Shown: positions 16,593 to 26,561, numbered from the stretch's first letter. The stretch: DNA of 57,615 nucleotides from Clostridiales bacterium (GCA_018365455.1 JAGZJZ010000040.1:1-57615); one strand, 5' to 3'. The notes: a model not told the origin generated them from the letters alone. Numbers and translations are program-made.

Positions 16593-18764
16593 TTACCACT
16601 CCTTATCCCAGACGACTGATCCGGTGTCGGTGCCGTTCTCGCTGCCATTTGCAGGATTATTGTTGCCGCCCATTGCAGCGCCGCCACCGATATCCTTGCC
16701 ATATGCCAGAGTGAAGCGGATGCGGACGTCGTCACCGTCTTTTGGAACATAATCTGAAAATCCGATATTAGGATATTCTCCATTTACGGAATACATCCAG
16801 CCAGCACCAATTGTAAAGTCCATTTCTCCTAATTGATTACTTCCCCGACACGTTTCTAAATGAAGAACTTGTGCCGTACCGGCATCCCATTCCACCAGTT
16901 TTTCCATTAGATCTTCCGGTATCTGGGGAGTTTCATAAAGATCATAATTGGCTTTAATCGCTTTTAGATAGTAAGCCTCGTCTAAAGAACCGGTTATTTC
17001 TGTCTCAATCCCATATACACCCAGGATTCGTTCTAACACATATGCCAGATTTTCTCCTTGTCTGATATCAACAGTTTCATCAAATATACTTGAAACACCT
17101 ACTGTTGTTGCCTCCATAGAAATATGCATTGTACCTACTATTTTAGGACTGCTGGTGATGGAGAATGTTCGATCCTGTTCTATTTGATGATTTGCATCAT
17201 AAGCCCATACCCTGATTGAGTACGTGCCGTCCGGTACACTGGCATTATAACTTATTTTACTTTCGTTGGCATATACAGGTGTCATTTCTTCACCATTTAA
17301 ATATACTTTAATATCACTGGGCTGGATATATACACCCTTATAATCTTTTGCTGCGACATAAAAGGTGAATAATTCAGGAACTGTTTCCCCACTGCTTTCT
17401 ATCTCCGCAAGATCCGTTATGATTACAGGCGCACGCGGATCTTCACCATCTTCACCAGGACCAGTCGCAAATGTATACTGGACGTAATAAGGTTCAGAAT
17501 AACTCCCATTATCATCATACGCTGTCAGTTTAAATTCATATGTATCGTCCTTTTCAAAAGCCATCGTATAATTACCATTACCATCATCCGTCAGTTCATT
17601 GCCCTCACAGATAACTTTCATGCCTACTTTTTCTCCACCCCTTAACCCATAGGCGTAAAAAGTAATTTCAGGGATATCTACTACCTCAAAATCCCCCAGA
17701 TTTGTACTTATGGATAAATCACTGATGGGTTTATCATAGATTATGGTATATTCTTTCTTCTCACTGACCTCACCTTCTGAAGCAGAAATCGAGAAATGGT
17801 TCTTACCTTCCATTAATTCAGTTTTATATTTATTAGAATCTGATGTAATGGTTTTTCCATTTAAAGTGACTATAACAGGAATTTCTTTTCCTGACTGTTC
17901 TGCGTATGCAGTAAATGCATACGCACTTTTTGTCACAATATCATTGTCCTTAATATCACAGTTTATTTGTATTTTCAAAAGTTCTAAAAAAACCGTATAA
18001 GTTCTAGAAACTGTGAATTCCTTTTTATCTTTATCCCGATAGACTACAGATATTTTAATTTGATTCTCACCGGGAGACAATTTAGCATATCCAGTAAAAT
18101 CGGTATCTCCATCATTATTTAACTTTACAAATGTGTTTTTTACAGTTAGTTCCTTATTTAACTGGGTAATGGTAAACGAGTAATTACTATTGGTAACAGT
18201 TTCTCCATCAATTATAGACGATTTAAAATATTCATTTTTCTTGTCTCCATTTTTATCAAGCTCTTTGTTATTGTTTTCTTTTCCGCTTCCACCTGTTCCG
18301 TCACCATTATTGCTACCATTGCCATTGCCATCTTGCCCGTTAGAGCCACCGGAATTTGTATTTCCGTTACCACTGCCTCCGCTATTTGCTCCCTGATTAC
18401 CTTTCTGATTTCCAGCTCCGGTAGTTTGATTTTGTTTTTCTGGAGATTTATCAGAACTTTTATTGTTTTTCTTTTCTTCCTTTTTCTGTTCTTCACTGGA
18501 ATCAGTATTTACTTTGGAAGTTGTTGCCGATGGTATTCCTTTTGGCAAAGTAGATACCACTTCATTTGTACTAGTCAATTTTACCAGGGAGCTGTCTTCT
18601 GACAGCCCCTGGATCGGATTGGATGGCATAGCTGAAGCCTGGCTGTTTAGGGCATTTATAAAAGTTGCTGCTATCAAAACAATCACAAGAAGTGTTGTTA
18701 TTCCGGTTGAAGCACTTCTATGTTTTTTTACACTAGCCTTGATATATGCCCATAATTTTTTCAT
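16593..18764 (-). CDS. Exported multidomain DUF4430 protein, beta2 (723 aa)
   Basis: An N-terminal hydrophobic segment at about 20-40 ends near NSQASA, either a long signal peptide or an anchor. Residues about 80-180 are a low-complexity spacer rich in Gly, Asn, Ser and Lys. Four or five Ig-like/cadherin-like beta units follow (each with YTIIYD, YDDNGSYSEPYY or similar edges). The C-terminal DUF4430 domain contains MEATTVGVSSIFDETVDI, then FTIGAGWMYSVNGEYPNIG, FSDYVPKDGDDVRI and YGKDIGGGAAMGG. The build suggests a B12-handling beta domain held away from the membrane on a flexible stalk through the wall (inference). The start follows AAGGAGG, directly below a 13-bp hairpin. It is followed after five bases by alpha2. 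Confidence 0.85.
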   Translation of the reverse strand: MKKLWAYIKASVKKHRSASTGITTLLVIVLIAATFINALNSQASAMPSNPIQGLSEDSSLVKLTSTNEVVSTLPKGIPSATTSKVNTDSSEEQKKEEKKNNKSSDKSPEKQNQTTGAGNQKGNQGANSGGSGNGNTNSGGSNGQDGNGNGSNNGDGTGGSGKENNNKELDKNGDKKNEYFKSSIIDGETVTNSNYSFTITQLNKELTVKNTFVKLNNDGDTDFTGYAKLSPGENQIKISVVYRDKDKKEFTVSRTYTVFLELLKIQINCDIKDNDIVTKSAYAFTAYAEQSGKEIPVIVTLNGKTITSDSNKYKTELMEGKNHFSISASEGEVSEKKEYTIIYDKPISDLSISTNLGDFEVVDIPEITFYAYGLRGGEKVGMKVICEGNELTDDGNGNYTMAFEKDDTYEFKLTAYDDNGSYSEPYYVQYTFATGPGEDGEDPRAPVIITDLAEIESSGETVPELFTFYVAAKDYKGVYIQPSDIKVYLNGEEMTPVYANESKISYNASVPDGTYSIRVWAYDANHQIEQDRTFSITSSPKIVGTMHISMEATTVGVSSIFDETVDIRQGENLAYVLERILGVYGIETEITGSLDEAYYLKAIKANYDLYETPQIPEDLMEKLVEWDAGTAQVLHLETCRGSNQLGEMDFTIGAGWMYSVNGEYPNIGFSDYVPKDGDDVRIRFTLAYGKDIGGGAAMGGNNNPANGSENGTDTGSVVWDKEW

Positions 18765-18778
18765 CTTTATACCTCCTT

Positions 18779-18915
18779 GAATAGCACAAGCTGGCTTGTG
18801 CTATTCCTTAATTAGTCGTTTGAAAGTGCTTTTCATTCAAACTTATACCCCTGTATACCGCTGACAAGTCTGCGGTATGCATTAATAAGTAGTTTGAAAC
18901 GCTTTTGTTTCAAAC
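18779..18915 (-). ncRNA. Array of four hairpins in the alpha1-beta2 intergenic mRNA
   Basis: Four stem-loops fill the 155-base gap: a near-perfect GTTTGAAA/TTTCAAAC stem at about 18890-18913, TACCGC/GCGGTA at about 18857-18882, GTTTGAAA/TTCAAAC again at about 18819-18843, and a perfect 13-bp stem (GAATAGCACAAGC) at 18779..18806 that ends right at the AAGGAGG of beta2. None is followed by a long U run. They may be RNase barriers, processing sites or control of beta2 translation. Confidence 0.5.
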
Positions 18916-18919
18916 TTAT

Positions 18920-20305
18920 TTATTTCTGAATCTTTAATTTCTTGACAGAGCTATAGGAACCGTAGATGTATTTACCAAGTGAATCTTTCCGATAAGCTCT
19001 CACTCTCACATAATATGTCTTTTTCTTTTTTAGTTTTGAAATTGTCTTGCTTGTTCCTTTCATTGTAACTGTTTTCATACTTTTACGAAAACGTTTATCT
19101 AAAGCATATTGTACTTGATATCCCTGAGCATTTTTGACTTTTTTCTTCAACACGACTTTTAACTTTTTGGAACCCGTATTGCTAAGGTCTTTTAATACTG
19201 GCTTTGCCGGCTTCTTTACCTTTTCCCACTTCGCATAGAGCGTATAATTACTGCCTTTTCCTTTTTGAATCTTTTTAATCTGCTTTTTAAACTTACGGTC
19301 GGTATACCATCCTTTAAAGAGATAACCTGCCTTTTTCGGTTCCTTTAAGGTAATGGTTTTATCCCCGTTATAAGTAATCGGATTTTTACTGTAATTACTT
19401 CCTCCGGCAAGCACATAAGTAAGACTGTAATTAGACACTGCTACATTACAGCTAACAGTCAGATTTCCTACTTTAGCCGTGATTACCGCCGAACCGGCAC
19501 CCTGTCCGGTCACTCTTCCTCCTGATACCGTTGCAACTTTATTATTGCTGCTGCTCCATGAAATTGTTCTGTCAGAGGTGGTATTAGCAGGCACGTACCC
19601 TATGGATAACAAGCTGCTCTGGCCCTTTACAAGCGCAATATTGTTCTTATTTATAGTCAGGTTTTTAAGGGGCGATTGTACAACTACCCTGCATAATACT
19701 GAAAACTTACCAACATTAGCGGTAATTGCTGCTTCTCCGTTAGCAATTCCTTTTAACTGGCCATTTTGCACAGTAACTACTTTGTTATTGCTGCTGCTCC
19801 ATTTTACTGTTTTATCGTTTATCGTATTTATCGGATTATACGATACCTGAAGGCTGGCACTGGCTCCTACATCTACAGTTAACTGATATGTGTTAAGCCC
19901 AATACTCTTTAGCTGGAGACTTAATATTCTTGCATACTCTGATTCTGCATTTACCAGAATCTGATACTCCTCCTGAGATACAAAAGCACGCTGATCTTCC
20001 TTCAAGATATCATATGCTGCCCGTGCTGACAGGATTGCATCCTTACTGCTCATTGATACGGTACCAATTGCAGCAATCTTATCAATTACCTCTTTTGCCT
20101 TTTTATAATTATATTTCATATTCGAAAGAATTTTTTCTGCCTGAACTAATACCTGATAATTGGAAATCATTTTCTTCTGACTCGCTGTCATTCGTCCGAA
20201 ATCACGACGAATGGATACCAGCTCCTCTTCTTTATCCAGTGTTACCTCTCCAATAGCATCAATCCGCGCAATTAATCCATCAGCCAGAATTTTGTCCTTC
20301 TTCAA
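18920..20305 (-). pseudogene. alpha1, C-terminal part separated by a frameshift (461 codons)
   Basis: This frame has no signal peptide and only a TTG start lying inside the end of the preceding frame. It opens in the middle of a helical repeat (ENLKKDKILADGLIARIDAIGEVTL...) that continues the repeats of the upstream frame, so the two are one gene. Order: two more helical repeats (IDKIAAIGTVSMSSKDAILSAR..., NAESEYARIL), two BIG2 Ig-like domains (KWSSSNNKVVTVQNG, SWSSSNNKVATVSGG), an InlB-type B repeat (GYLFKGWYTDRKFKK) and a fibronectin-like end rich in Lys (VQYALDKRFRKSMKTV, YYVRVRAYRKDS). The basic Ig and fibronectin parts probably bind the cell wall. If the shift is real, the secreted alpha1 lacks this wall-binding tail. 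Confidence 0.8.
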
Positions 20306-23031
20306 ATTTTCCAGATCCCCATCTCGGTCCGAAGCAATGTATAATAGTTTTCTACTAATACTTTCTGTATATTATTTTCCAGTGCATTATATGAAGCTCT
20401 GGCTGCAATGATTTCCGGTTCCATCTCTAAGGAGATTTCTCCTCCAAAAACCAATATTTTATTTACAACATCCATAGCAGCCACAAAATCTTCTTCCGTT
20501 GCCAGTTTCTGCGCCATATCATACAACTTTTTCTCTGCTTCCAGAAGATGTGCCAGTATTCCTGCCTCTATCTGAGTCCTTTCATCTTCTGTAAGCATTA
20601 AATATGCTGCATGGGCTTCTGTAATTAGTTGAAAACTATTGTCTTCAAGGTTAAGGTCCTCATTCCTTGGAATTACTGATATCTTTTCCTGTACCAAAGC
20701 AATTCTCTCAGCACTCTCTAATAATGAAGCAAGTATTTCTTCTGCAGACTCCAGATTTCTCATGCTTTCTGCATCCACCAATTCTTTTTGCTCTTCACTA
20801 AGTTCATTATAAGCTCCTCTGGCTCTTTCCACTAATTCCTGAGATTCTAATGTTATCTCACCTATAGATTTTATAAGGTCCACTACTTCTTTTGCCTTAT
20901 TGCTATTTTCTACAAGTACTGCAAGTTTGGCCTCTGAGTCAACCAGTTTACTATAGTTTGTAACCAGTTCTTGATCGTCTTCCGATAATAATTCATAGGT
21001 TGCTCTGGCCTCTGATATAGCTTTCTCATCCTGCAGTGTAACTTCAGTTTTCAAATTATTGATTAACTCTATTACAATTTTACTTTCTTCCATCCCTGCT
21101 TCTAAAGCAGCAAGCTTTTCTTCTGCCTGAACCAAACGCTTATAATAACGAGCATTAATTTCTGCCTGCTGTATTGCATACAGTCCATCATAGATTTCTC
21201 TCGCTCTTTTAATTTTAGACCTGTCTGAAATTGTTAATGCCTCTACATCTAACTTATTTACAATAGCGAAAAATTCGTTTAATCCGGTAGTGTAGTTTAC
21301 AATCCATTTTGCATAGAATGATTGTGGTCCATAGCTGCCTTTCGGTATCTCTGTTACAGGTTCCCCAGTAAATGAGGGATTTCTGTACCAACCTTTGAAT
21401 ATACACCCATCTTTCGTTATCTGCTGTTCTGTTGGCAAAACAATCGTATCACTATAAGGAGTGTAATTCTCCGGAATGACAACTCCCTGGGCAAGTGTTC
21501 CTTCTCCAAGATTTATACTTATGGAATAATTATTTTGTCCATACTGTGCATAAAGCGTAATATCTTTTTCCGGCATTGATAATAATTCTCCCGGCTGATA
21601 AAAACTTCCGCTTCCATCCTGCTTTGTATTCCAGCCGATAAATTCCTGTTCATCTAATGAAGTAAAAACGGGCATGGTTACTTCGGCATAAGGGCTGTAT
21701 TCCTTTACATCTTCTTTTTCTACAGCATGATCATTTCCATCAAAAACAACTGTATATGAGGCAGGCGCCATTTCCTGATAACTTCCATCCATCATATCAG
21801 TCATATCATACAATGTATTTTCCTTATTTATAAAACGATCATAAGCAATTAAGCCATAAACCGCCTGATCTGTAGCCATTCCATTAACGGATGTTCCTGC
21901 ACCACCGCCGCCATCAAAACCTGATGTTATGTGCTTAAATCCTCCAGATCCCGGTGATGCTCCACTTTTTGAAGCCCAGAAAGTAAGAAGCGCGTCAATC
22001 ATATTGTTTGTGTTGACACCATCCTGTACCATGCCCTTCTGAATGAATCCACATCTTTTACCAATATTCGGAAGCTCCACATCTGAAGACATCGGATCAA
22101 TATTTAAAGCAGTCAATGCCACAATAACCTGAACAGTAGATTCCGCATTAACATTTCCCCATCCCTTAAATGCACCATTTGCTGCCTGCAATTTACTGAG
22201 TTCCAGAATCCCGCGCTCCACAACTTTTAAAAATTCACCATAAGGTGTATCTGCTCCACTGCGAAGGTATTTTGCCTGATCCAGATAATACGGTGCCAAA
22301 GCCTGCAGTGCCATTCCAGTTACATCCGGATCCGGAAAATTGTTTATCAGTGAAAACCCTCCTTTTGTCCCATCCTTCTGCTCTAGTTCTTTACTAACTA
22401 TAAAATCTATCATTCTTCCATATGTATTCACATCACCAGGATCAGCATCGGATGGGTTTTTCATAAAAGAATAACCACCTGTATTCATAGCGATAATTTC
22501 CCAAATTGGACCGTTTATTCCCTGCAAATAAGAAAATTTATAAGAAGATGATAACTTTTCAATAAAATTATAACCTCGAATATCAGTGATATCATAACCC
22601 AGAGCAGTGAGTGCTAATATGACCCTGGACCACTCCGTTGACTTTGCAAAATCCAATTCGCCTTCTCTGTCAACCACATACTGCTCAACCCTTTTCAAAT
22701 AGTCACTAAAATATCCCTCTTCAATATAATTCATATAATCAGCACCAATATACATCCCCCGCAGCAGGTCCATTACCGACCATTCCCCGTTATTGGTTCC
22801 TACACTGGGTTCTTTCACATGCTCCAGGATATACCGTGCTCCTGCATTGATATAGAATCTTATACCAGGCTTTTCATCTTCCCAGAATCGTATATCCAGA
22901 TTCTGATTTGCCTCATTGGGGTTCCACGCTTTTGCCTGCACCTTAAGAGAGGTAACCGGTACGATTCCTAAAATCATTACAGCTACTAACACCAGGGCAA
23001 CTACCCTTTTACAAAAAACATTCCATTTCAT
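20302..23031 (-). CDS. Secreted alpha/alpha-toroid protein alpha1, N-terminal part of a frameshifted gene (909 aa)
   Basis: Start at MKWNVFCKRV, after AAAGGAGGATGGTT; a signal peptide ends near VQAKA. The toroid (about 45-425) shows STEWSRVILALTALGYD, GINGPIWEIIAMNTGGY, DPDVTGMALQALAPYY, GAFKGWGNVNAESTVQ, VIVALTALNIDP and GMATDQAVYGLIAYDRF, the intrinsic-factor alpha-domain type. Two InlB-type B repeats follow (EFIGWNTKQDGSG, IFKGWYRNPSFTGEP), then four helical repeats of about 65-75 residues with AR..Y..L...D..LV.NY..L. The frame ends in TGA inside the next repeat; shifting at GGGG near 20313-20316 restores EMGDLENLKKDK and joins 18920..20305. Full product would be about 1370 aa. Corrinoid capture is inferred from domain type and riboswitch control. 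Confidence 0.82.
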   Translation of the reverse strand: MKWNVFCKRVVALVLVAVMILGIVPVTSLKVQAKAWNPNEANQNLDIRFWEDEKPGIRFYINAGARYILEHVKEPSVGTNNGEWSVMDLLRGMYIGADYMNYIEEGYFSDYLKRVEQYVVDREGELDFAKSTEWSRVILALTALGYDITDIRGYNFIEKLSSSYKFSYLQGINGPIWEIIAMNTGGYSFMKNPSDADPGDVNTYGRMIDFIVSKELEQKDGTKGGFSLINNFPDPDVTGMALQALAPYYLDQAKYLRSGADTPYGEFLKVVERGILELSKLQAANGAFKGWGNVNAESTVQVIVALTALNIDPMSSDVELPNIGKRCGFIQKGMVQDGVNTNNMIDALLTFWASKSGASPGSGGFKHITSGFDGGGGAGTSVNGMATDQAVYGLIAYDRFINKENTLYDMTDMMDGSYQEMAPASYTVVFDGNDHAVEKEDVKEYSPYAEVTMPVFTSLDEQEFIGWNTKQDGSGSFYQPGELLSMPEKDITLYAQYGQNNYSISINLGEGTLAQGVVIPENYTPYSDTIVLPTEQQITKDGCIFKGWYRNPSFTGEPVTEIPKGSYGPQSFYAKWIVNYTTGLNEFFAIVNKLDVEALTISDRSKIKRAREIYDGLYAIQQAEINARYYKRLVQAEEKLAALEAGMEESKIVIELINNLKTEVTLQDEKAISEARATYELLSEDDQELVTNYSKLVDSEAKLAVLVENSNKAKEVVDLIKSIGEITLESQELVERARGAYNELSEEQKELVDAESMRNLESAEEILASLLESAERIALVQEKISVIPRNEDLNLEDNSFQLITEAHAAYLMLTEDERTQIEAGILAHLLEAEKKLYDMAQKLATEEDFVAAMDVVNKILVFGGEISLEMEPEIIAARASYNALENNIQKVLVENYYTLLRTEMGIWKI

Positions 23032-23133
23032 AACCATCCTCCTTTGATTCCGCGAATAAGTTTAAATATTACCAGGGGAATAAACCTGCCAACAGTTGTG
23101 AGCTAGATTTACAAAACCCTTCTCAAATTATGC

Positions 23134-23346
23134 TTATTTTATAATCTTAATATTTACGGTTTTAGATTTGCCATTTTTGCTCCTCACCTTAATCTTGCAA
23201 TGTCCTGCCTTCTTCGCCCTTACAACGCCTTTCGAATTTACAGTAGCTATTTTTTCATTCGATGATTCAAAGTAAATTTTTTCCGTTGCCGTAATTGGTT
23301 TTCTGACAACTGTAATCGTCGCCTTCTTCCCTTTTTTCAGTTTCAT
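23134..23346 (-). pseudogene. beta1, displaced C-terminal Ig (BIG2) fragment (70 codons)
   Basis: The frame starts MKLKKGKKATITVVRKPITA and holds most of one BIG2 domain (YFESSNEKIATVNSKGVVRAKKAG). Its ATG overlaps the beta1 stop in ATGA. The end of alpha3 has the same module in one frame (KLELKKGKKAGLVVTLKPITA...), with about 8 to 10 residues that are missing here between VTKSLKV and KLKKGKK. So this is the last domain of beta1 cut off by a small deletion plus frameshift. On its own it lacks a signal peptide. Translational coupling through ATGA is possible but would give a cytoplasmic fragment. Confidence 0.65.
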
Positions 23347-26048
23347 ACTTTGAGCGATTTCGTAACAACTTTGCTTTTTTGTACCTTTACCCTGCAGACT
23401 GCTTTTGCGCCGCGTTTTGTCTTTACGGTAATTTTAGCAGTTCCTTTCTTTTTTGCTGTAATTTTCCCACTCTTTGTAACCGTTGCCACTTTTTTATTTG
23501 AGCTGGTCCAGGAAGCAACCTTGTCTCCTTTTCCAATGCTTTTAACTTTCACTACTTTGGTTGATTTTTTCACCTGCAGAGGAATACTGCTTACATTTAA
23601 CTTCACATAGGCTTTTGGCTGTGGTGCCGGTTTTGGGGGCTGTGGAACAGGTGGTGTTGGGGTTGGCGGAGGCGTTGGCTTCGGTTCCGATTTCTTCTGA
23701 ACGGTTATTTTACAGGAAGCAGTCTGATCACCTGAATATACCGTTACATTCGCAGTACCTAAAGATTTTGCTGTAATAGTGCCGTCTTTGACCGTTACAA
23801 TCCTTTCCTGATCGGATACCCATTTAAACGGATCCGTAGCATTTGCTGGTGATGTTTTAATCGGTAATGTTAAAGTTTTTCCTTCTTCCAGAGATATTTC
23901 AGATTGGGAAAATGACAGACTGTTAACGGAAACCGCTTTGTCGATCACTTTTACCATAGTACTGGCACTTAATCCGCTTTTATCCCCGTATGCCGTTATC
24001 CAGACCGTACCATTTTTCTTTGCCATGACCAGACCATTTTCGTTTACACTTGCAACGGAAGAGTCCGAGGACTTCCATCTGATCTTTTCCGTATAGTTAT
24101 CCGGCGATACAGTTAATAATAAATTTTTAATTTTCACGCCGCTGACGCTGGACAGGGAAAAACAAGGGGGACTGATGCTGATTTGCTGCAGCGGTATTTC
24201 CTTTACGGTTACCTTACATGTTTTGCTGAATGCCCCTGACGAAACCGTTATATCCGCCTCGCCTTCGGCAATCCCTTTGACAATCCCGGTCTTACCCACG
24301 GCAGCTATTTCCGGATCAGATGTAACATAAGTCCAGGTGATGTCGTCTGTTGCATCCTCTGGAATGCTATTTGCCTTTAAAGTCATTGTGGCACCTTTTG
24401 TTAATTCCATGGATTCCTTACTAAGACTCATATCCGTCATAGGAATCTCTTTGACGCTTACTGTACAGGAAGCGTCAAAATCATTACAGACAGCCGTGAT
24501 GACAGTGTCACCGGCGGCTCTTCCTACAACCATTCCTTTTTCATCTACTGTGGCGGCATTTACGTTAGAAGAAGACCACTGTACTTCCCTGTTATCCGAT
24601 GTATTTGACGGCAGATAGATTACTTCCAGTGCACTTTTCTGGTTTTTCCGAATATCCAAATGATCTGCACTCAGTTCAATCCCGGTCATGGGGCTTTCCG
24701 GTACCGTAATGGTACAGGATGCCTGCAGATCTCTATAACTGGCTGTAATCTGTGCCACACCCGGACTTACTGCCGTTACCTCTCCGCTTTCTACTGACAC
24801 CACTTCCGGGTCACTGGATGTCCAGTGGAGGTTAACCGGAAAATGCGTTTGTTCCGGCTCCACTGCCACCTGCAGTTCTTCACTGTCATGAATCATAATC
24901 TCTTTATCTTCTGTCAGCATTTTTATAGCAGTTACTTCACCAATCAATGTATTTTCCAACATTTCTGATATCTCACCTACCACATTTTGCTCTGCTCCTA
25001 TATCACTCATGACCTGGTTCGCCTGATTTACCATAAGGTTGATCTTTGGATCATTCAGCAACGCTTCTCTATTTGCTGCAGAATTTATACTGGCAAGCAG
25101 ATATGTCAGACGGTCTTTGTCTGCTACCAGATAATAATCATCAATATCCCCGCCGCCCATCGCACCGGAGCCGCCGATCTCAGAACCATATCCTACCGTG
25201 AACTGTACGCGTACCACGTCTCCGTCTGATAGATAGGTGTCCGCAAATCCTACATTTGGAAATACATTATTCAAACAATACATCCAGCCGCTCATTCGGC
25301 TGAAATTAAATTCTCCCAGCTCACCCTCAATATAAGCCGCCGGATCAAAAGCATTTCGCACTTCATCCACGGTAGCCACCTTAGGCTCTAAAACCGCATC
25401 CTTTAGGAAACCAATTGGCAAATTTTTAATTTTTGCTAAATAAAACCCGGTATCCAGACTTCCCGTATAAACCATTTCGAATCCGTATTTGTGAATCAGA
25501 CGCTGGAGGGCGCGGACAGAATTCTCACCTTCATACACTGGAACCAGCACCGGTTCTATCAGATAATCTTTTGAAATAGTGAATAGTTCAATATCTAAGG
25601 CTGCATATCCAACACACTCCCCTTTATTTGCTGCTTTGTATGTAAAATGGAATTGAACCTCTTTTTCAGAACCGTCTTCCTTATATCCCCGGACAATAAT
25701 GCCGTAACTGCCATCCGCCTTACCGGTCATATTTAATAAATAGCTGGTTTTTTTATCGTCGTTCCAGCTTACCGCCAGCGCTTCCAGGTCTTCGGGTGTA
25801 TCATTGCTGTATAAAAATGCCTCAGAATCCACCTTGTTATCTTCGCTGTCTCTTGCCCAGACATCAAATGTTTTTTTGCTCGCCCGTTGGGTAAATCCAT
25901 TTTGTAAGGTAGTTTTCAGCATGATTTCTTCTTGCTGGCCGGAACCTGTTTCATTCGCCCGAACAACCATTACCGGAATATCTGTTATCAACAGCAGCAT
26001 GACAATCATCCAAATGAAAAATTTCTGAATAACTTTCTTCTTCCTCAT
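23343..26048 (-). CDS. Secreted DUF4430 + multi-BIG2 protein, beta1 (901 aa)
   Basis: Start at MRKKKVIQKFF, after AGGAGGAAATGAA; an upstream ATG precedes that site and is rejected. The signal peptide ends near VRANE. DUF4430 lies at about 155-280 with VRALQRLIHKYGFEMVYTGS, FNFSRMSGWMYCLNNVFPNVG, FADTYLSDGDVVRVQFT and YGSEIGGSGAMGG. About six BIG2 Ig-like repeats follow (WTSSDPEVVSVESGEVTAVS, WSSSNVNAATVDEKGMVVG and others), then a Pro-rich hinge (PTPPPTPTPPVPQPPKP) and a Lys-rich BIG2 domain. The last Ig domain is split off by a frameshift (23134..23346). It is the first gene behind riboswitch 1. Likely a wall-bound beta partner of alpha1 in corrinoid capture (inference). Confidence 0.85.
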   Translation of the reverse strand: MRKKKVIQKFFIWMIVMLLLITDIPVMVVRANETGSGQQEEIMLKTTLQNGFTQRASKKTFDVWARDSEDNKVDSEAFLYSNDTPEDLEALAVSWNDDKKTSYLLNMTGKADGSYGIIVRGYKEDGSEKEVQFHFTYKAANKGECVGYAALDIELFTISKDYLIEPVLVPVYEGENSVRALQRLIHKYGFEMVYTGSLDTGFYLAKIKNLPIGFLKDAVLEPKVATVDEVRNAFDPAAYIEGELGEFNFSRMSGWMYCLNNVFPNVGFADTYLSDGDVVRVQFTVGYGSEIGGSGAMGGGDIDDYYLVADKDRLTYLLASINSAANREALLNDPKINLMVNQANQVMSDIGAEQNVVGEISEMLENTLIGEVTAIKMLTEDKEIMIHDSEELQVAVEPEQTHFPVNLHWTSSDPEVVSVESGEVTAVSPGVAQITASYRDLQASCTITVPESPMTGIELSADHLDIRKNQKSALEVIYLPSNTSDNREVQWSSSNVNAATVDEKGMVVGRAAGDTVITAVCNDFDASCTVSVKEIPMTDMSLSKESMELTKGATMTLKANSIPEDATDDITWTYVTSDPEIAAVGKTGIVKGIAEGEADITVSSGAFSKTCKVTVKEIPLQQISISPPCFSLSSVSGVKIKNLLLTVSPDNYTEKIRWKSSDSSVASVNENGLVMAKKNGTVWITAYGDKSGLSASTMVKVIDKAVSVNSLSFSQSEISLEEGKTLTLPIKTSPANATDPFKWVSDQERIVTVKDGTITAKSLGTANVTVYSGDQTASCKITVQKKSEPKPTPPPTPTPPVPQPPKPAPQPKAYVKLNVSSIPLQVKKSTKVVKVKSIGKGDKVASWTSSNKKVATVTKSGKITAKKKGTAKITVKTKRGAKAVCRVKVQKSKVVTKSLKV

Positions 26049-26090
26049 TTCATTTCCTCCTGAATTATTTATCATATTTTTTTACACATA

Positions 26091-26125
26091 AATAAAGCCC
26101 TCCTGTATGTAAACAGAAAGGCTTT
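26091..26125 (-). terminator. Expression-platform terminator of cobalamin riboswitch 1
   Basis: AAAGCCTTTCTGT pairs with ACAGGAGGGCTTT (with G-U pairs) on the minus strand, followed by ATTTATG. The U run is poor compared with the two sister leaders. It lies between the aptamer and the beta1 start. Confidence 0.65.
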
Positions 26126-26244
26126 TATATTATAATCAAATGGGATTCCCATCCTCTTTATTCCATCATTCTAATGCATCAAACATTAAATCGCGGTATA
26201 AAAACAAATCTGTTTCCTCAGCCCGGAAATTCAGCAATCTGTTT

Positions 26245-26431
26245 TTACGGCAGGTATCCTGACTCCGCTTCGACCTTAGAAACGCCTTCTCAGCAGCTAT
26301 CTGTGCAGCACCAATGGCATATTGTTTCCTCGTCCACGTTACAGTAGAGGTGACTGTGCCGGAATTGAACCGGCTTCCCTATTATCACTTTCATGACAGA
26401 TTTCGAAAAACTGCATGAAAAATGACCGCAA
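26245..26431 (-). promoter_or_regulatory. Cobalamin riboswitch 1 (leader of the capture/ECF operon)
   Basis: Read on the minus strand from 26431: TTGCGGTCA (P1 5' arm), ATAGGGAAGCCGG, CCGGCACAGTCACC, CTACTGTAACGTGGACGAGG, AGAAGGCGTTTCT and the 3' signature GTCAGGATACCTGCCGTAA. These are the conserved blocks of the AdoCbl-class cobalamin aptamer. TTGCGG and CCGTAA can close P1. The promoter lies immediately upstream and the terminator about 120 bases downstream, so binding of B12 should stop transcription of the eleven-gene operon. Confidence 0.93.
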
Positions 26432-26453
26432 TTAATATTTTGTTTATGAAATA

Positions 26454-26482
26454 ATACTATCTCATTGATATGGGAAAGTCAA
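26454..26482 (-). promoter_or_regulatory. Sigma-A promoter of riboswitch 1
   Basis: TTGACT at 26482..26477, 17-base spacer, TAGTAT at 26459..26454, read on the minus strand; the aptamer begins about 23 bases past the -10 box. Confidence 0.8.
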
Positions 26483-26561
26483 TAAATTTCTTTGGATAAT
26501 TGGTATCTTTTTTATATTTCACCTCAAAATTATAAATATATTTTTCATTTAGCAGCTCCCT

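Noticed and set aside
23134..23346. Independent 70-aa translationally coupled gene
   Set aside because: It is most of one BIG2 domain matching the end of alpha3 and lacks a signal peptide, so a displaced domain of beta1 is more likely.
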